A DNA stretch of 64,000 bases from Phaenicophaeus curvirostris (GCF_032191515.1 NC_091431.1:60687742-60751741), one strand, 5' to 3'. Counted from the stretch's first letter, positions 1 to 12,829 are shown. Numbers and translations are program-made. Notes: generated by a model not told the origin, from the sequence alone.

Positions 1-1825
1 CTTGGAGCAAGGCACCAATTAAGGACAGATTTATTCTATTCCTACTCAAATTCTTCGGTAATCTCCAACATTCTGCCAAAGGGTCTGAAAGTGATCATTC
101 AAAGATAATGGTGGCAATATCCAAATGCCAAAAGACATGTGACTTGCACAGTGCAAATCAAACACTGTGACCTGGGCAGCACCACATACAGCAGTGATGG
201 AAAACACTAAACTATCCTGCAAAAGGTGACAACCTGCCACTTCTCCCCGTGAGTTATCCAAGTATGAGTTTAGTCTTATCTAACCAATAAGTTATGAAAA
301 GGGAGCGTTTTGGCCTGATGCAAGGATTGCCTTTTTCTCCCTTTATGAAAATGGATGAGATTTCACTTGCCAAACATAAGTAACACACAAGACAAATTCT
401 GATGGGAGTATTTTTTCAGACTCAGAAGCTGCTTAAGGCACTGTATGCGTGAGTGAAAAACAAATTCAGTGGGTCTCCTTCTTTCCTGTTACTGAGACAA
501 AGATAACAGTCACTGTCAATGTCTAAGTCCTACATCAAAAAGAATGACCAACGCTGATAAAGGGCCTATTTCTGCTTCAATTGCTACTTTCATGTTATTG
601 CTGGTGTTGTAATTTAAGCAGCAACAGGATCACATAATTGGTAGGACATGTTTGCCCAGGCCTCTTTATTTAATTTTAGCATCCAACCAGTGCTATACAT
701 AATTCAGAATTTAGAAGGCCTTTGGCTGAATGGCAGTTTTTCCACTGACCTGAGGAGACCACAGTTAAATGGTTGTACCTGTTCTGATTTTAAGGTTAAG
801 ACTTTTGAAAATGCTAACCCAGAAGTAATTAGATTCTACGCATTAGACTTGTATTAATATGTAGTTAGCAAGTGCTCTGTACCTCTGCCATATGCTAAAT
901 TGCTTTGTTGTGAGAATCCTTCATTGCAATAGTAACCAACATACTGTGAATTTTGGGTTACTCTGTTAATCTGCCACAAACTTTCCTCTGAAAACACTGT
1001 TGTTAAGTAGCTTGTGTTTGGATTGCTCCTAACAGAGAAACAGTCCCTGCTTCAAAGAGAATAAAGATTTGTTAACGACTGCCTATAAAAAGAACTTTTA
1101 AAGGACTACGGTGAACAGACTGGACATGGAGTCATAGATCAATACACAGCAGTCCCATACACGGAAATGAAACAAATGAAAATTAGAAGGTTGTAACAAC
1201 AAGAAGCTGCAGAGCAAACTGGTCTGCAACCCTTCATTTAGTTCTTAATGATGACCCATGACAAAAGGATCTGCAAGATCAGAACCACATATAGTTTACC
1301 TTCAGAGTTATCTGTTTTAATGCTCAGTAACTGTTTGCATAGTAGACTTTTCAGTGAGATGATAAAGTAACATTTGAACTATATTATATCCTATACTACA
1401 AATAAAAAAGAAGCACTGGTCATGTTGTGTTCAAAAGATGCTATCCAGACTTCAAGACATAGATTTCACAATAAAAAAAGTGTAGTGTTGTCACTAGAAA
1501 TGTTTTGCTGTGTTAGCTTTGTTAACAAAAAAACTTCAAATAATAGATGAGGTGTCAAGAGCAAGGACTAAGCTTTCAAAACCAGATTGTGAAAGACAGA
1601 ATTTTTAGAGTTTTTCTTTATGTTTAATGCATTAATAGGAATTTGTTAGGAAGTTCTCTTAGATAAAGAAACCCCTAAACTGTAGTCCACTGAGAAGATC
1701 ATAGTTCAGATCATATTTCAACAGAAACATTTACTAGTAGAATTGTGAAAAATAAAACTAGCTCCCTCAGTTTAGTACTTTTGAAGAGGGAAACATGCCT
1801 TAAGAAATTATTTTGAAAAAAAATT
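1..1825. other. Non-coding, presumably ZNF131 intron
   Basis: This lies beyond the last ZNF131 exon in the window on its downstream side. I looked on the minus strand for the following zinc-finger exon (HTGEKP linker, CxxC...H) and did not find it. AT-rich single-copy-looking DNA; no repeat or gene recognised. Confidence 0.6.
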
Positions 1826-2457
1826 CGAGGTGTTGATTGACAACTGACTGAACATGAGCCAGCAGTGTACCCAAGTGGACAAGAAGGCCAATGGCATCTT
1901 GGCTTGTATCAGAAGCAACGTGACCAGCAGGTCCAGGTTGTACTTGGCACTGGTGAGACTGCACCTCTAATTCTGTGTTCAGCCCTGGGCCCCTCACCAC
2001 AAGAAGGACGTTGAGGCTCTGGAGCGAGTCCAGAGAAGAGCAACAAAGCTGGTGAAGGGGCTGGAGAACAGGCCTTATGAGGAGCAGCTGAGAAAGCTGG
2101 GGTTGTTTAGCCTTGAGAAAAAGAGGCTGAGGGGCGACCTTATTGCTCTGTACAACTACCTGAAAGGAGGTTGTAGAGAGGGAGCTGGCCTCTTCTCCCC
2201 AGTGACAGGGGACAGGACAAGGGGGAATGGCCACAAGCTGCACCAGGGGAGGTTCAGGCTGGATATCAGGAAAAAATTTTTCACAGAAAGGGTCATCAGG
2301 CACTGGCAGACGCTGCCCAAGGAGGTGGGTGAGTCACCGTCCCTGGAGGCATTTAAAAGACCTTGGATGAGATGTTCAGGGAGATGGTTTAGTGGTTGAT
2401 AGGAATGGTTGGACTCAATGATCCTAGAGGTCTTTTCCAACCTACTGATTCTGTGAA
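1826..2457 (+). mobile_element. CR1 LINE, 3' end fragment
   Basis: 5'-truncated CR1 retrotransposon in the downstream intron of ZNF131, antisense to the gene. The plus strand encodes the degraded C-terminal end of the CR1 ORF2 reverse transcriptase, with YEEQLRKLGLFSLEKKRLRG and the RDGN-like RTRGNGHKLHQGRFRLDIR block. It ends in the 3' UTR GGTTGGACTC and ACTGATTCTGTGA terminus. Confidence 0.93.
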
Positions 2458-2749
2458 AAATCTTTAAGATTTAATGGACTTGAGAAAGTAGCTTCATCGG
2501 TGCTTTCCAGTTCTGTTGTTAACCACCTCAATCCCTAAAAAGTTTTCATCAATGAAAAACAAAACAAATGAACGAACAGGAAAAAAAAAAAGACAAACCA
2601 GCATTTTAGTTATCACTAGAAGCTGAGTATTTCTAGCACTGAGGACTTGTGTGTTCTCTTCAGTACAATTTCTATTTCCCCCCAGACATGCAAAACCCCC
2701 AAATGCTAGAGCCAAGGCCACAAGGACAGGACTACAGCAGCACTCTTAC

Positions 2750-3438
2750 CTGTGTGCTTCCGGAGGTGCTCTTTAAAATGTCCGAAGTGGTCAAACTGCT
2801 TATCACAGTACTGGCATATGTGTATTTTTTTGCCAGGTCTTTGCTTCTTGCTAGCCCCACCTTCATCAAGGTGGTAACAGGTGAGGTGCTGTTTCAGAGC
2901 ACTCTCTCGCAGGTACCTTTTATTGCATATGTCACACTTGTAACTCTCAGTAGAGTGTGTTTTCATGTGTTCCTTAAAATGGTAAAACAATTTAAACGAA
3001 CGGTTACATTTCTCACAGTGGAATAAATTGTTCACGTGTGACAGCTGAAGTTCCACAATTTCAATACCTTCTACCTGTTTGCATGTGGGATCAGTTGCAC
3101 TGTCACCTTCTTCTTGGATCTGGCATTTTCTCTCTCCTTGACGATACTTGCTGGTGATATCTGCCAAAAGTGCCAAAGCAGATTCATCCGATGTACCCGT
3201 TGTCTGTATGTACTTTATGGATTGCTCTGCAGAAGCTACTTCTTCAAGTGCTTCCATGTTGTCATCTTCCACTTCAATCGTCCCTTCAGCAATCTCAACC
3301 TCAATTTCAACAGGCTCTGATTCTGCAGATGGCAATGTTTCTGTGATAACATTAGAGGTTTCAGCTATCTTCCTCTTTTTTAGTTTACTTTGACCTTCTG
3401 CTTGATTCGATTCTAAGGATGATGAATTTTCTTTGTTT
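2750..3438 (-). CDS. ZNF131: ZNF131 exon 5 (acidic linker and zinc fingers 1-3)
   Basis: 689 nt from an acceptor TTTACAG to the donor GTAAGA (2749-2744). It starts by completing the arginine codon split after exon 4. It contains the basic KLKKRK segment, an acidic low-complexity linker rich in Glu, then three C2H2 fingers. It ends after LRKHT plus one base, so the next exon must begin with two bases completing Gly and continue an HTGEKP-type linker. Confidence 0.94.
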
Positions 3439-6400
3439 CTGTAAAGCATTTTCACAAACATGGTTAAGATCCATGAGCACCAACATAATATTTCCTGCCT
3501 AACACTGAGATTCTGCATCCAACACTCTCCAGCTGTTTTTCAAATAAACTGGATGATGAAAGACCACATAACCTGCGTGCTCATCAGAAGCTAATTTCTC
3601 CTTGATCTACTCAGAGCTGTAAAATAGCATTGTTAAAGCTGTAAAGTGTTTGACATACAGCTACTAAAGTGTTTTAAATAGCTCTGCTTGAATGATAGCA
3701 AGAACCTATCAAGAAGGTCAGCTAACCTAAAGACATAGGTTTATCTAAGAAACTTGTGAAATTCTGTACTTGGAAAGAAATTTTCCCGGAAAGGAGTTGT
3801 TTGGATTTCCTACTCAGAAATAAGATTCACGTCCTTTGCCTCAGGCTCTGGAGTGTGTGCAATTGCCTGCAGTGCTTATAGGTTGTTAGAAAACACCACA
3901 CCTGTTACTTCACGCAACAACTATTATAACATTCAGGAAAACAGATGAGGTAAAAATAAGAACCACTAGGATGTGTAAAGGGTACCTAGACCTATTTTCT
4001 GTGCTTAAACACAACCACCAGCTCTGTTTTGGTTCTCCCTGCATCATACACACAAAACCCTCTTCTTCCAGAGGTTAGGGATAGCTTCCCATCTCAAACA
4101 CTGACAGAACTGAGTGGGCCAATGCTTTCAAGTCACAGCCTCAAGATCATCCACAGCTCTTAGGTGCTGGAGGTTCTACTACTGATTATTAGTTTCAAAA
4201 AGAGTAGCTATCATCCCTGCAAGCCAGACTGACAGGAGTAAAGTGGCCTGGTGAATCCTTTCACATAATCTACGCCCTATCACGCTTTCTAGTAATAGGA
4301 GAGAAAAGGCTTTGTCTAGTATCTCCAAGTCCTATGTTAGAGGTGGCTAATGATTTAACGCAGGATACAGCTTATTAAATTGCACCTTGCTCTATTCAGA
4401 CACAGGAAGACAGAGCACCTAATCTTTAGCCTGGCTTTCTCTAGAAGGTGACAGTTACTTGACACATTACCGCAAGGAGCTCCAGGTTCACATACCAAAA
4501 GAATAACCTACTCAGCAAGGAGACTACTTTCTTTGACCACATTGTATGAAACTTTGAATGGAGATACATACATACATACATACAACACTACTGCACTTCA
4601 AGGAATAACAGTCACTTACTTTCGAGTCTAGATTACATTATGCACAACTCTTTGATGAATTATCCAAATAGTTCTGTGATCATTTCTACTTCGGCAGCAG
4701 ATTCTGAAACTTGCCCCTTTCAGTCAAAGGTTCCAACTGAGACACTGCATTTCCCCTCTTACTGTGGACTAGGAAACAGAGACTGACAGAGGTACTCTAT
4801 TTCATTTTTCTAACCCAAAAAACCTACACCTACCCAAACCAAACAAACCCTCACAAAAAACTTATCAGTATCTATGAACAGTGGAAAAAGATCAAATAGA
4901 CTGGCAGACATCGAAGGTCTGTTTTATTTCCTGAATTAGGAAAAAAAACCAACTATTTTGGTGATACCATGATTAATCTTAATAATGTCTAAAAAAAGAT
5001 ATGTGTGGGGTGGGAGGGTAGAACTAGAAACACACAATCCTTGCCTATTAAAAGAAAAATTACATATGTTAGCAGCTCTACTGCCAATCCACAGAACAAG
5101 CACAGAATAACTTAATTTGGAAGTATAGATTGATGCTGAAAACCAGTGTATCATGTAATGGAGGGCTTTTTTAAACAAAATATTAGCTGCCTGCTAGAGG
5201 AATTTGGGGCCAATGCTACATTCCTTGGCTAATGAGTCTATGGGGCGATGGAACAGTCTTCCCTTAGCCTGAATGCAAAGAGCTTTCAGTAGATCTAGAA
5301 GAGAAAGCCATAATACCCATAATGCTGGGAGACATTTATTGCCTCTCCTTCTGCTTCAAGCTGGCAGAACAATGTAGCATGCAGGAGAAGTGAGAACGTG
5401 ACAGCACTGTGTGAAAGTCAAAGGGAATGAAAGGGGAGAAAAACAGCATAACCAAACTGGCATCTGCTTTTGCTCAGATTGGAGTTTGGTGATGGAGTAC
5501 AGTTCCTGGTACTGGGTAAAAGCTGCCACAGCAACATTTGGTTAAGTATTGATCCCAGTTACATTTATTCAAGGAGTTTAAGAGGTTAATTTTGCAGCAG
5601 GAAGTTCTATTCTCTCAGAAATAGCAGAATGCTAGCAAATCAAAAAAACAAGCACAAGGTTGTTAACATTGTCTAACTGCCTGAGGCACATGGTCACTAC
5701 GTGGGCAAGTGAGATAGCAGAGACCTGGTGTTAGATACTACAAAGTCACAGCACTACGTTTACCAGCCATGTCCCTTGTCATCAAATTCCAGCTCAAGAA
5801 ATGTGACATTCATTTTTCAGCCTGCATAATTCTGACACATATCTTAGGGTAGAAGGGCATATGGTCCCACACAATTATAGGAAGCTTCAAGATAAGCAAC
5901 AGCACTGCAGAATACTGGCAGTCAGATCTTGGTAAAAGAATTCTTATGACTCTATATTTCAATGCTAGGAAGAAAAAGAGGCTTATGTGCTTACCTGGTT
6001 TCAAGAGCTTTGATCGCTTCTAACATCTGTAGATACTCAGCTGCTTTCCAAACATCATTTGCTTCTTCCTCACCTTGGACCATTAGTTTTGCTGTATAGG
6101 TGAACTCAATTAGGTGACGAAATGCCATGTTACTTACACCTGTATACAGGCAAGAAAAACAACAGTTTCTTTTAGCAGTTCCTCAGTCTCATTTATCTGA
6201 TGAATTATGCACACCTGACTGCTCACCATTTTGCTCACAGTACTGTAGCTGCCAGTTTCATAAAGATGACAGACTTAAAAATCTTATGCTGGAATAAAAA
6301 GTCTATCATTGAAGCATGTGAATCTGGAACAGCTACAGAAAAAGAAGGAAAAGAGCAACAAAAAGCTGTTTGAAGAAGTACAGGTTTAAACACAAATCCA

Positions 6401-8522
6401 CAATCTCTCTCTCTTTCAGGAGACCTGAGCAGCAAGTTACTGAAGGCTGAAATATTGCTCCAGGAATTTGCTCCCTTACTACCAGGCAAATTTTGCTCCA
6501 AGTCTATCCTGTTCTTGCACCCCAGCCAAGGTATCAACCATTGGCCATCACTAGCAGACTTTTTCATATAGCCAAAACCACACAGTGTCTGCTTGACCTT
6601 CATTAGGCATGTATTGCGAGAAAAGAAAAAACAGAGGGAAAACACATCCATAGAATGTCACACTTTCCCTTCCAAAAGATTTAATTTGAGGCTGTTCTTT
6701 TCTTTTTAATTTTTCTTCAGGGGAAGATTTTTTCCAGTGGTGGTACCTGTTCCAAAACAACTCAAGAGCTGAGATCTAGAAAGCTAATTGATAAGATCGA
6801 GCATGCATGTAAAGCTGTACCAAGGATGCTACAGTCATTTCCAGCTTGGGGACACAACTCTGGAGGTTTTTACTTGCACAAATCAGATTACCTTCAATCT
6901 CAACCAAGGGCTCCTGAGTGAAATCTTGGAAGAATTTGTAGAAGAACTGGCTACAGGCAGCAAGAACAGCCTTATGAGCTTTGAAATGGTGACCTACAAA
7001 GAGAGACAAAAGTGTTGGTTTAGGTTAAGTCCTTCTTCCCTCATCATGCAGAATAAGTGCAGATGGAGACAAGACACAACCCGGTCTACAAATCCATTCC
7101 AGTAGCATATTGTCACAGTACATCTTCTTGTAACACGGGATACTACTGCAGCCAGCCTGCCCCATCTCATCCAGACCCTTGCTGACTTCACTCACCTTGC
7201 CAAAGCTCTGCAACTCAATCAGCTGGAGGACTCACTCACTCACTCTAGTGTTTGTCTTCTCACATATCTAAGTTACAGGAAAAGTCTTGTACAAACAAGG
7301 TTCTCTTTGGTTTTTGTGGCTCTTACTGACTAATTTTATTGCCACTTTTGCCAGCTTAAAAACTGCTGCAGAACAGAAGTGGTTCTGTTCCATTATTGCT
7401 GTTTTCCACACTGTGCATTTCCCATTACTACGTTGCCTTCTGCCTGGCACAGGCATGAACATTCATAAGGCTCCATGGGAGAGAGATAAGAGAAGAAATT
7501 TGGATTGGAACTATGCTACTGTACATAAGCCCAGCCTTGAGCTCAACACATGGATTTGGTAATACCAGAGCAGGAACAAACATTCAGGATATGTTTTGTG
7601 CAAGCGCTGTCAGTGAAACTAGGGTAACTCTTAAACAGCAATTCTTTTATTTGTTTGCCTACTTTTTTCCTAATTCAGGCTTTGTAGGACCCTTTTCTTT
7701 CAAGTAAGTTCTTGCTACCCTTTTAAAGATCAGGCAGTACTCCTTCAGCTAAATCTGTTCTAACGGACGTTGCCTTTCTTTCCTGAAATTCTTACCTGTT
7801 CTAAGACAGGTAAGAAAGAAACAATCTTAGGCAGTCTATCAGACATCACCTGTCCTAAGGAGAAAATAAGCACTTATATCTCAGTCATCTTTTTAAACTA
7901 ATATTTGTGTCCTTAGAACATAGGTTAAAAGTAATCTTCTACCCTATTTAACTATATATTAAAATAGTAATAAAGTAACGGAGACATAAGAAGTAAATCT
8001 GATTTCAGGGTGCTGTTCTAGGGGCTTTTTTTAAGAGTATTTGTACAAGTTCTCTGCATGCAAACAGTCAGTTCAAGTTAGAGGAAAATATTTTAACAAT
8101 GTTTTACAAATCCTTAGACGATACGTTAAATATAGTACACCAGAGTCAAAGTGGCTTCTATCTGAAAATATGTAGCCTGTTGTTGGAAAAGCAGAAGCAA
8201 TGTTGCTGATTACTGCTGGAGACTCTGTTCACCCCAAGATTTTAAATGAAACTCTGCAAGCAACTCACACACTGGTACAGAACCCAGAATTTGTCAGCAA
8301 TGCAGTTTGACAGCTGAAAGCTGTAACAAACCCAACAACTTCCCAGCACAGCTTTCAGAATTCTCAGAACACCAAGTGTTTCGCAGGCCCATACATACCA
8401 TCAACAATCAGAGTGATATCTGTAAACTGGTCCTGCTCACGTTGTTCATTCAATCTATCCAAAATTACTTTATAGTGTTCAGGGAATTCCTGGATACATT
8501 CCATCGTTTCTTCGGCTTCCAT
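2750..8522 (-). CDS. ZNF131: ZNF131, BTB/POZ zinc-finger protein (5' part of the gene; 3' exons beyond left edge)
   Basis: Nuclear transcriptional regulator with an N-terminal BTB/POZ domain followed by C2H2 zinc fingers. Four coding exons join in phase: 8522-8399, 6993-6892, 6139-5995 and 3438-2750, giving 353 complete codons plus one base. The start is the first ATG in its exon (MEAEETMECIQEF), matching the known ZNF131 N-terminus. Residues about 12-120 form the BTB fold, with the GHHFKAHKAVLAACS core split over exons 2 and 3. A basic stretch KLKKRK (142-147) is a likely nuclear signal. An acidic linker follows. Three C2H2 fingers are visible: C265/C268/H281/H285, C292/C295/H308/H313 and C332/C335/H348/H352. 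The last exon in the window ends at a donor just after the HTG finger linker, so the remaining fingers and C-terminus lie at lower coordinates outside the window. Identity is from recognised family sequence; I am confident of it. Confidence 0.95.
5995..6139 (-). CDS. ZNF131: ZNF131 exon 4 (BTB C-terminal half)
   Basis: 145 nt between acceptor TATACAG and donor GTAAGC. It reads from the split glycine codon 76 through MAFRHLIEFTYTAKLMVQG and WKAAEYLQMLEAIKALET to split codon 124, the typical end of a BTB domain. Phases match exon 3 (1) and exon 5 (2). Confidence 0.93.
6892..6993 (-). CDS. ZNF131: ZNF131 exon 3 (BTB core)
   Basis: 102 nt between an acceptor TTTGTAG and the donor GTAATC. It encodes residues 42-75, including GHHFKAHKAVLAACSQFFY, the conserved BTB dimer-interface helix and strand. 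Intron phase is 1 on both sides. Confidence 0.93.
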
Positions 8523-8537
8523 TGCAAAAGGATGAGC
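8399..8537 (-). CDS. ZNF131: ZNF131 exon 2 (first coding exon)
   Basis: The acceptor TTTGCAG ends at 8538 and the exon starts at 8537. The ATG is at 8522-8520. The donor GTATGT is read from 8398-8393. It encodes residues 1-41 plus the first base of codon 42, which is the start of the BTB domain (EFPEHYKVILDRLNEQREQD). Fifteen bases of 5' UTR precede the ATG. Confidence 0.93.
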
Positions 8538-11261
8538 CTGCAAATGTGTGGTATGAGAGTAAAAACACTGCACCACACTGTAAATACTGTGGACAGTCAG
8601 GTTAGTATACAAACATGAGCTAACGAGCAATGTTCAGGGCCTACAAAACCAACAGAAAGGCTAAACTGTCTTAGTGATAGGTTTACCTGATTTTAGCTGA
8701 CAGGTAGGAAACAGTAGGGTTAATGATGTGGAATATTGCTGTATTTATACACACTGAAAAAGACTCAGAGTTAAGTGTTTTTCTTTATTCTACAGGTTTA
8801 GCAGGGACCACCCCACACAAGCAAATACTGCAGGGATGTAACATCTCCACAGTCAGCTAGTCAACAGCATCACAGCAGCAATGTCAGAATCTTTACACAG
8901 TTACTTCTCATAATTCTACCAGTCCACTTTATGGAAGACAACTTCTCAAAATTTTCATACTTAAGTCACATTTGCACCTAGTAAACACAAGATGCTTACT
9001 TCATTTAAATAAGGATGTAATTAAAAAGCACTTTTCAGCTCCTGAGTACAGAGGAGTTGCCAGAGGCTTAACATGCTGTCATACCCAAGAGCAAAGAGCA
9101 TTTTATTCACCCAGCCTACTTAGACTTCTCCCCCTGCAAGGTGAAATATTCTTTGCCAGTCTTTTGAAAGAGACTCATAGGCTAGTAATCGCATGGCCCT
9201 TCCTCCCTTACTTATACATTAAACATAGCTATGGGTGGGGGTTGCAGAGGTTCTCGAACCTGAAGAGGTTTAGCATAGCTCTGTGCCTGTGGACGAGACA
9301 CAGATATTAGTCTGCTGCTTATGCAAAATATACTGGAGTGAGTCCAAGTGCTTCAATGAAAGCATTTCACAAATTAACTCTGGGCAAAATTACTTCAGGT
9401 CTGTGCAGCAGTGCTCATCTTCAACTCAGACATTCACATTAGCACAGAAACGCTTTGGGGTTTGTTTTTGGGTTGTTTTTTTTTTCACAGTCTAACTCAC
9501 TTTGAAGAAGGTACGGTTTCTGACTGAGCTTGAACAAGTCTTAAAGGAATTTGAAATATACAATTTGCTATACTGTTATCCTTGGTATGGACAAGATGAA
9601 GAATGCCTGGAGAGCACCTAGTATCAAACCATATATTGAATATAGAGACAGAAATTTCTGGTGTGGCAAAGAAGCAGTTTTCTTCAGAGTGCTAGAAGAA
9701 AACAGAGACCAGGTGCTCCCTGACTTCTAGTACAATATGGTTCCTTACAAGTACAGCTGAGCTGATGCCACCATGCATACTAACTCCCATTTGTGGCTAT
9801 GTAAATTCTACCTCACTTGTAACAAACACATGTGGGTATATGGGGTTCGACAGAAATAGAGAGAATTACTCAATTATGATAAAAGCAAAGTTATTTCCTT
9901 ACAACTAAAAGACATCAAGTAAAGGAAATCGTGGAATTCCTACACTTACCACAAAACACACTTTCTTGCATCTTAGAAAAACTGGCCCATGGAAAAGTCA
10001 TTTTGCCAAAAGCACAAAAAAAAGAAGAGTAAAAGCATCTGCTTAAGGAAGTCTAGCTCCACCTGCTAGCACTGGCTTTGCCAACAGGCATGGAAAAACC
10101 TATCAGGGTCTTAAAGGGGACAGAGGAGAGCAGCCTGTGAGGGTAAGGGGAAGGTGAGATGGAAGAACGCAGCTGCTGCTGCATTCACTTCACACCCATC
10201 ATTACAGATGAGGTAAAGCAGACAAGCAGCAGCTCCTGCCTTTCTTTCATTGTGTGGCATTCCAGGTAAAGTCCCAAGTCGGAAGCTGTCAGCCGTTTAT
10301 TTCGCTGTTTAATTCTTCTTGCCCATTTTTGACACATCATAAAATGACGGATGACTTGTGGTTAAAAGCATAATTTCTTAAAAGTTAAAACAAGCAAAAT
10401 CTTGACCTCCTGCTCCCATGATTTCTACCTACCTAAATGCAGTTTACTTCCAAACTGGGTGTTTGTAGGGATACCTTACCAAAAAAAAACAAAACCAAAA
10501 AGCCAAACTCAGGATAACAGTAGCCTCCCCTCTACCAAATCTAAGAAATTTTAAAGTTTGTCTTTCTCAGAACACTTAAAAACATGACTAAGAAAATACA
10601 CAATTTATGAGAACTAGTTTATAGCCATGAATTAACACAGAATTAGTAAAAAGGGTGAATTTGCTGCACATCAGAAAGCAGCTGCAGCATTCCTTGAACA
10701 TTCTCACTGTAAAAGCTCAGTGATACTGCAGAAAAAAACAAAACCAACACAACCGCATATATTCAATAAAAAAACGCTTGCTTCACAGTAAAACGTGAAA
10801 GGTACAGTCCTCAGAGAAAACTGAGAGTCCAAGGAAGGCAGACAGAAGTGATCCAAGTTGCCAATTAAGGGTGGGGTCACGGATGAGTGATGGGACTGGA
10901 CCACTAATCTAACCCTACGAGCCTGTAACACTGGGTGCACCTCATGTAATTTGTGTATGATTTGTGGGTCTGGTTTTATAAACTCCCTCAACGAAGCCAT
11001 CTTTTTACAGCGACTGTCCTGGAACACAGCAGGGCCTCCATATGTTTTAGGCACTACACAATTGTTTTCCTTTCCTAGGTGGATCCAGCAGGATGGGAGG
11101 TGGGCAGCACAGCATTAGGGCAGTTCAGACTACTCCAAAGTACCGCCCTGCTGCAGCCACCTCATGGAAGGATCCAAAGAGGACCTGAGAGGGCCTGTTA
11201 TCAGGCAGCAGCAGTTGCTCCCAGCTAACAGATGGGAAAGCTCCTTGGGCTCCTCCCAGCC

Positions 11262-11668
11262 CTCTTTCATTGAATGGTTTGGGTTGGAAGAAACCTTAAA
11301 GATCCCAAACCCCTGCAGCAGGCAGGGACACCTCCCACTGAGTCAGTTTTCTCAAACCTGGCCTTGAACACCTCCAGGGATGGAGCAGCCACAACCTCCC
11401 TGGGGCAACCTGTGCTGGTGCCTCACCACTCGCATGGTGAAGAAATTACTCCTTATGTCTAGTCTAAATCTTCCCCTCTCCAGTTTATACCCATTGCTCC
11501 TACTACTATCACTACAAGCCTTTGTAAACAGCCCCTCCCCAGCTTTCTTGTATGACCCCTTCATGTGCTGGAAGGTCACTATAAGGACTCCTCAGAGCTT
11601 TCTATTCTCCAGGCTGAACAACCCCAACTCTCTCAGCCTATCTTCTTATGGGAGGTGCTCCAGCCCTT
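11262..11668 (-). mobile_element. CR1 LINE fragment, left part of a composite
   Basis: Reverse-oriented CR1: GGTTTGGGTTGGAAGAAACC at the 3' end, then the complement of the ORF2 C-terminus. It is interrupted at about 11668 by inserted sequence. It resumes at about 12017. From about 11366 onward it is nearly identical to 18470-18775. Confidence 0.88.
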
Positions 11669-12016
11669 CGCCCCTGCGGAGGAAGCAGCAGGGAGGCCTG
11701 GGTGCTGCACCCCCAACGCCCCACATGGTCCCTGTAGTGGCCTGACAGGGCTTGTGGGGCTGTGGAGAAGCTGAGGAAGCTGGTATCAAACAGTGCAGGG
11801 CCAAAACAAAGTGTAAGGGTGTTAAGCTGAATGAGGGGAGGTTTAGGTTAGATATCCTCACCACAAGAAAGATGTTGAGGCTCTGGAGCGAGTCCAGAGA
11901 AGAGCAACAAAGCCGGTGAAGGGGCTGAAGAACAAGTCCTATGAGGAGCAGCTGAGAGAGCTGGGGTTGTTTAGCCTGGAGGGGGCTGAGGGGAGACCTG
12001 GTGATTCTATGGTTCT
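11669..12016 (+). mobile_element. Insertion inside CR1: inverted copy of CpG-island edge plus internally deleted CR1
   Basis: This segment is absent from the sister copy at about 18775. It matches, as reverse complement, 12612-12920 (the edge of the ZNF131 CpG island plus CR1) joined directly to 12296-12316 (the CR1 3' terminus). The join falls on the shared bases ACCT. Nearly all CpGs of the partner arm are TpG or CpA here. Ending precisely at a CR1 3' terminus suggests a retrotransposed, internally deleted chimeric transcript. Inverted duplication at the DNA level is the alternative. Confidence 0.75.
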
Positions 12017-12295
12017 CTGATCTTTGCAGCCCTCCTCTGGACCCATTCCAACAGCTCCATGTCCTTCTTATGTTGAGGATTCCAGAACTGGAATCACAGA
12101 ACCGTTTGAGTTGGAAGAGGCCTTTAAAGGTCATCTACTCCAATCCCCCTGTAGGACCAGGGACACCTTCAAATGGATCAGGTTGCTCAGAGCCCTGTCC
12201 AGCCTGGCCTTGAATGTTTCAGGGGATGAGGACTACCTCCCAGGCAACCTGTACCACTGCCTCACCACCCTCACTATGAAAAATATTTTCCTGAT
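12017..12295 (-). mobile_element. CR1 LINE fragments, right part of the composite
   Basis: Continuation of the minus-oriented CR1 (GCAGCCCTCCTCTGGACCC). At about 12090 it joins a second CR1 3' end (AACCGTTTGAGTTGGAAG). The same junction occurs at about 18850. Truncated on the right by the CR1 that starts at 12296. Confidence 0.85.
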
Positions 12296-12745
12296 AGAAC
12301 CATAGAATCACCAGGTTGGAAAAAACCCACTGGATCATAGAGTCCAACCATTCCTATCAATCACTAAACCCCTCAGCACCTTGTCCACCCATCCCTTAAA
12401 CATCTCCTGGGAAGGTGACTCAACCACCTCCTTGGGCAGCCTCTGCCAGTGCCTGATGAACCTTCCCATGAAAATTTTTTTCCTAATGTCCAGCCTAAAC
12501 CTACCCTGGTGGAGCTTGTGGCCATTCCCTCTTGTCCTGCCCTCTGTCACTTGGGAGAAGAGGCCAGCACCCTCCTCCCTACAACCTTTCAGGTAGTTGT
12601 AGAGAGCAATGAGGTCTCCCCTCAGCCTCCTCTTCTCCAGGCTAAACAACCCCAGCTCTCTCAGCTGCTCCTCATAGGATTTGCTCTTCTCTGGACTCGC
12701 TCCAGAGCCTCAACATCTTTCTTGTGGTGAGTATATCTAACCTAA
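12296..12745 (-). mobile_element. CR1 LINE, 3' end fragment at CpG-island shore
   Basis: On the minus strand this reads the ORF2 C-terminus (LFSLEKRRLRGDLIALYNYL, RTRGNGHKLHQGRFRLDIRK) to the 3' terminus at 12296. Its 5' end abuts sequence belonging to the ZNF131 CpG island, so a transcript starting in the island on the minus strand would read into it. About 30 bases present in the copy at 11906-11935 are missing here. Confidence 0.9.
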
Positions 12746-12829
12746 ACCTGCCCGCTTTCAGCTTAACACCCTCACACTTTGTTTCGGCCCTGCACTGTTC
12801 GATACCAGCTCCCTCAGCTTCCCCGCGGC

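Noticed and set aside
2052..2399. Plus-strand ORFs such as MKGLENRPYEEQLRKLGLF and the similar ones at 12335-12649, 52692-52985 and 55750-56103
   Set aside because: Degraded C-terminal ends of CR1 ORF2, not host genes; annotated as mobile elements.
1..2749. Remaining ZNF131 zinc-finger exons
   Set aside because: Searched on the minus strand for the HTGEKP continuation and CxxC-HxxxH patterns; none seen. They must lie left of the window.
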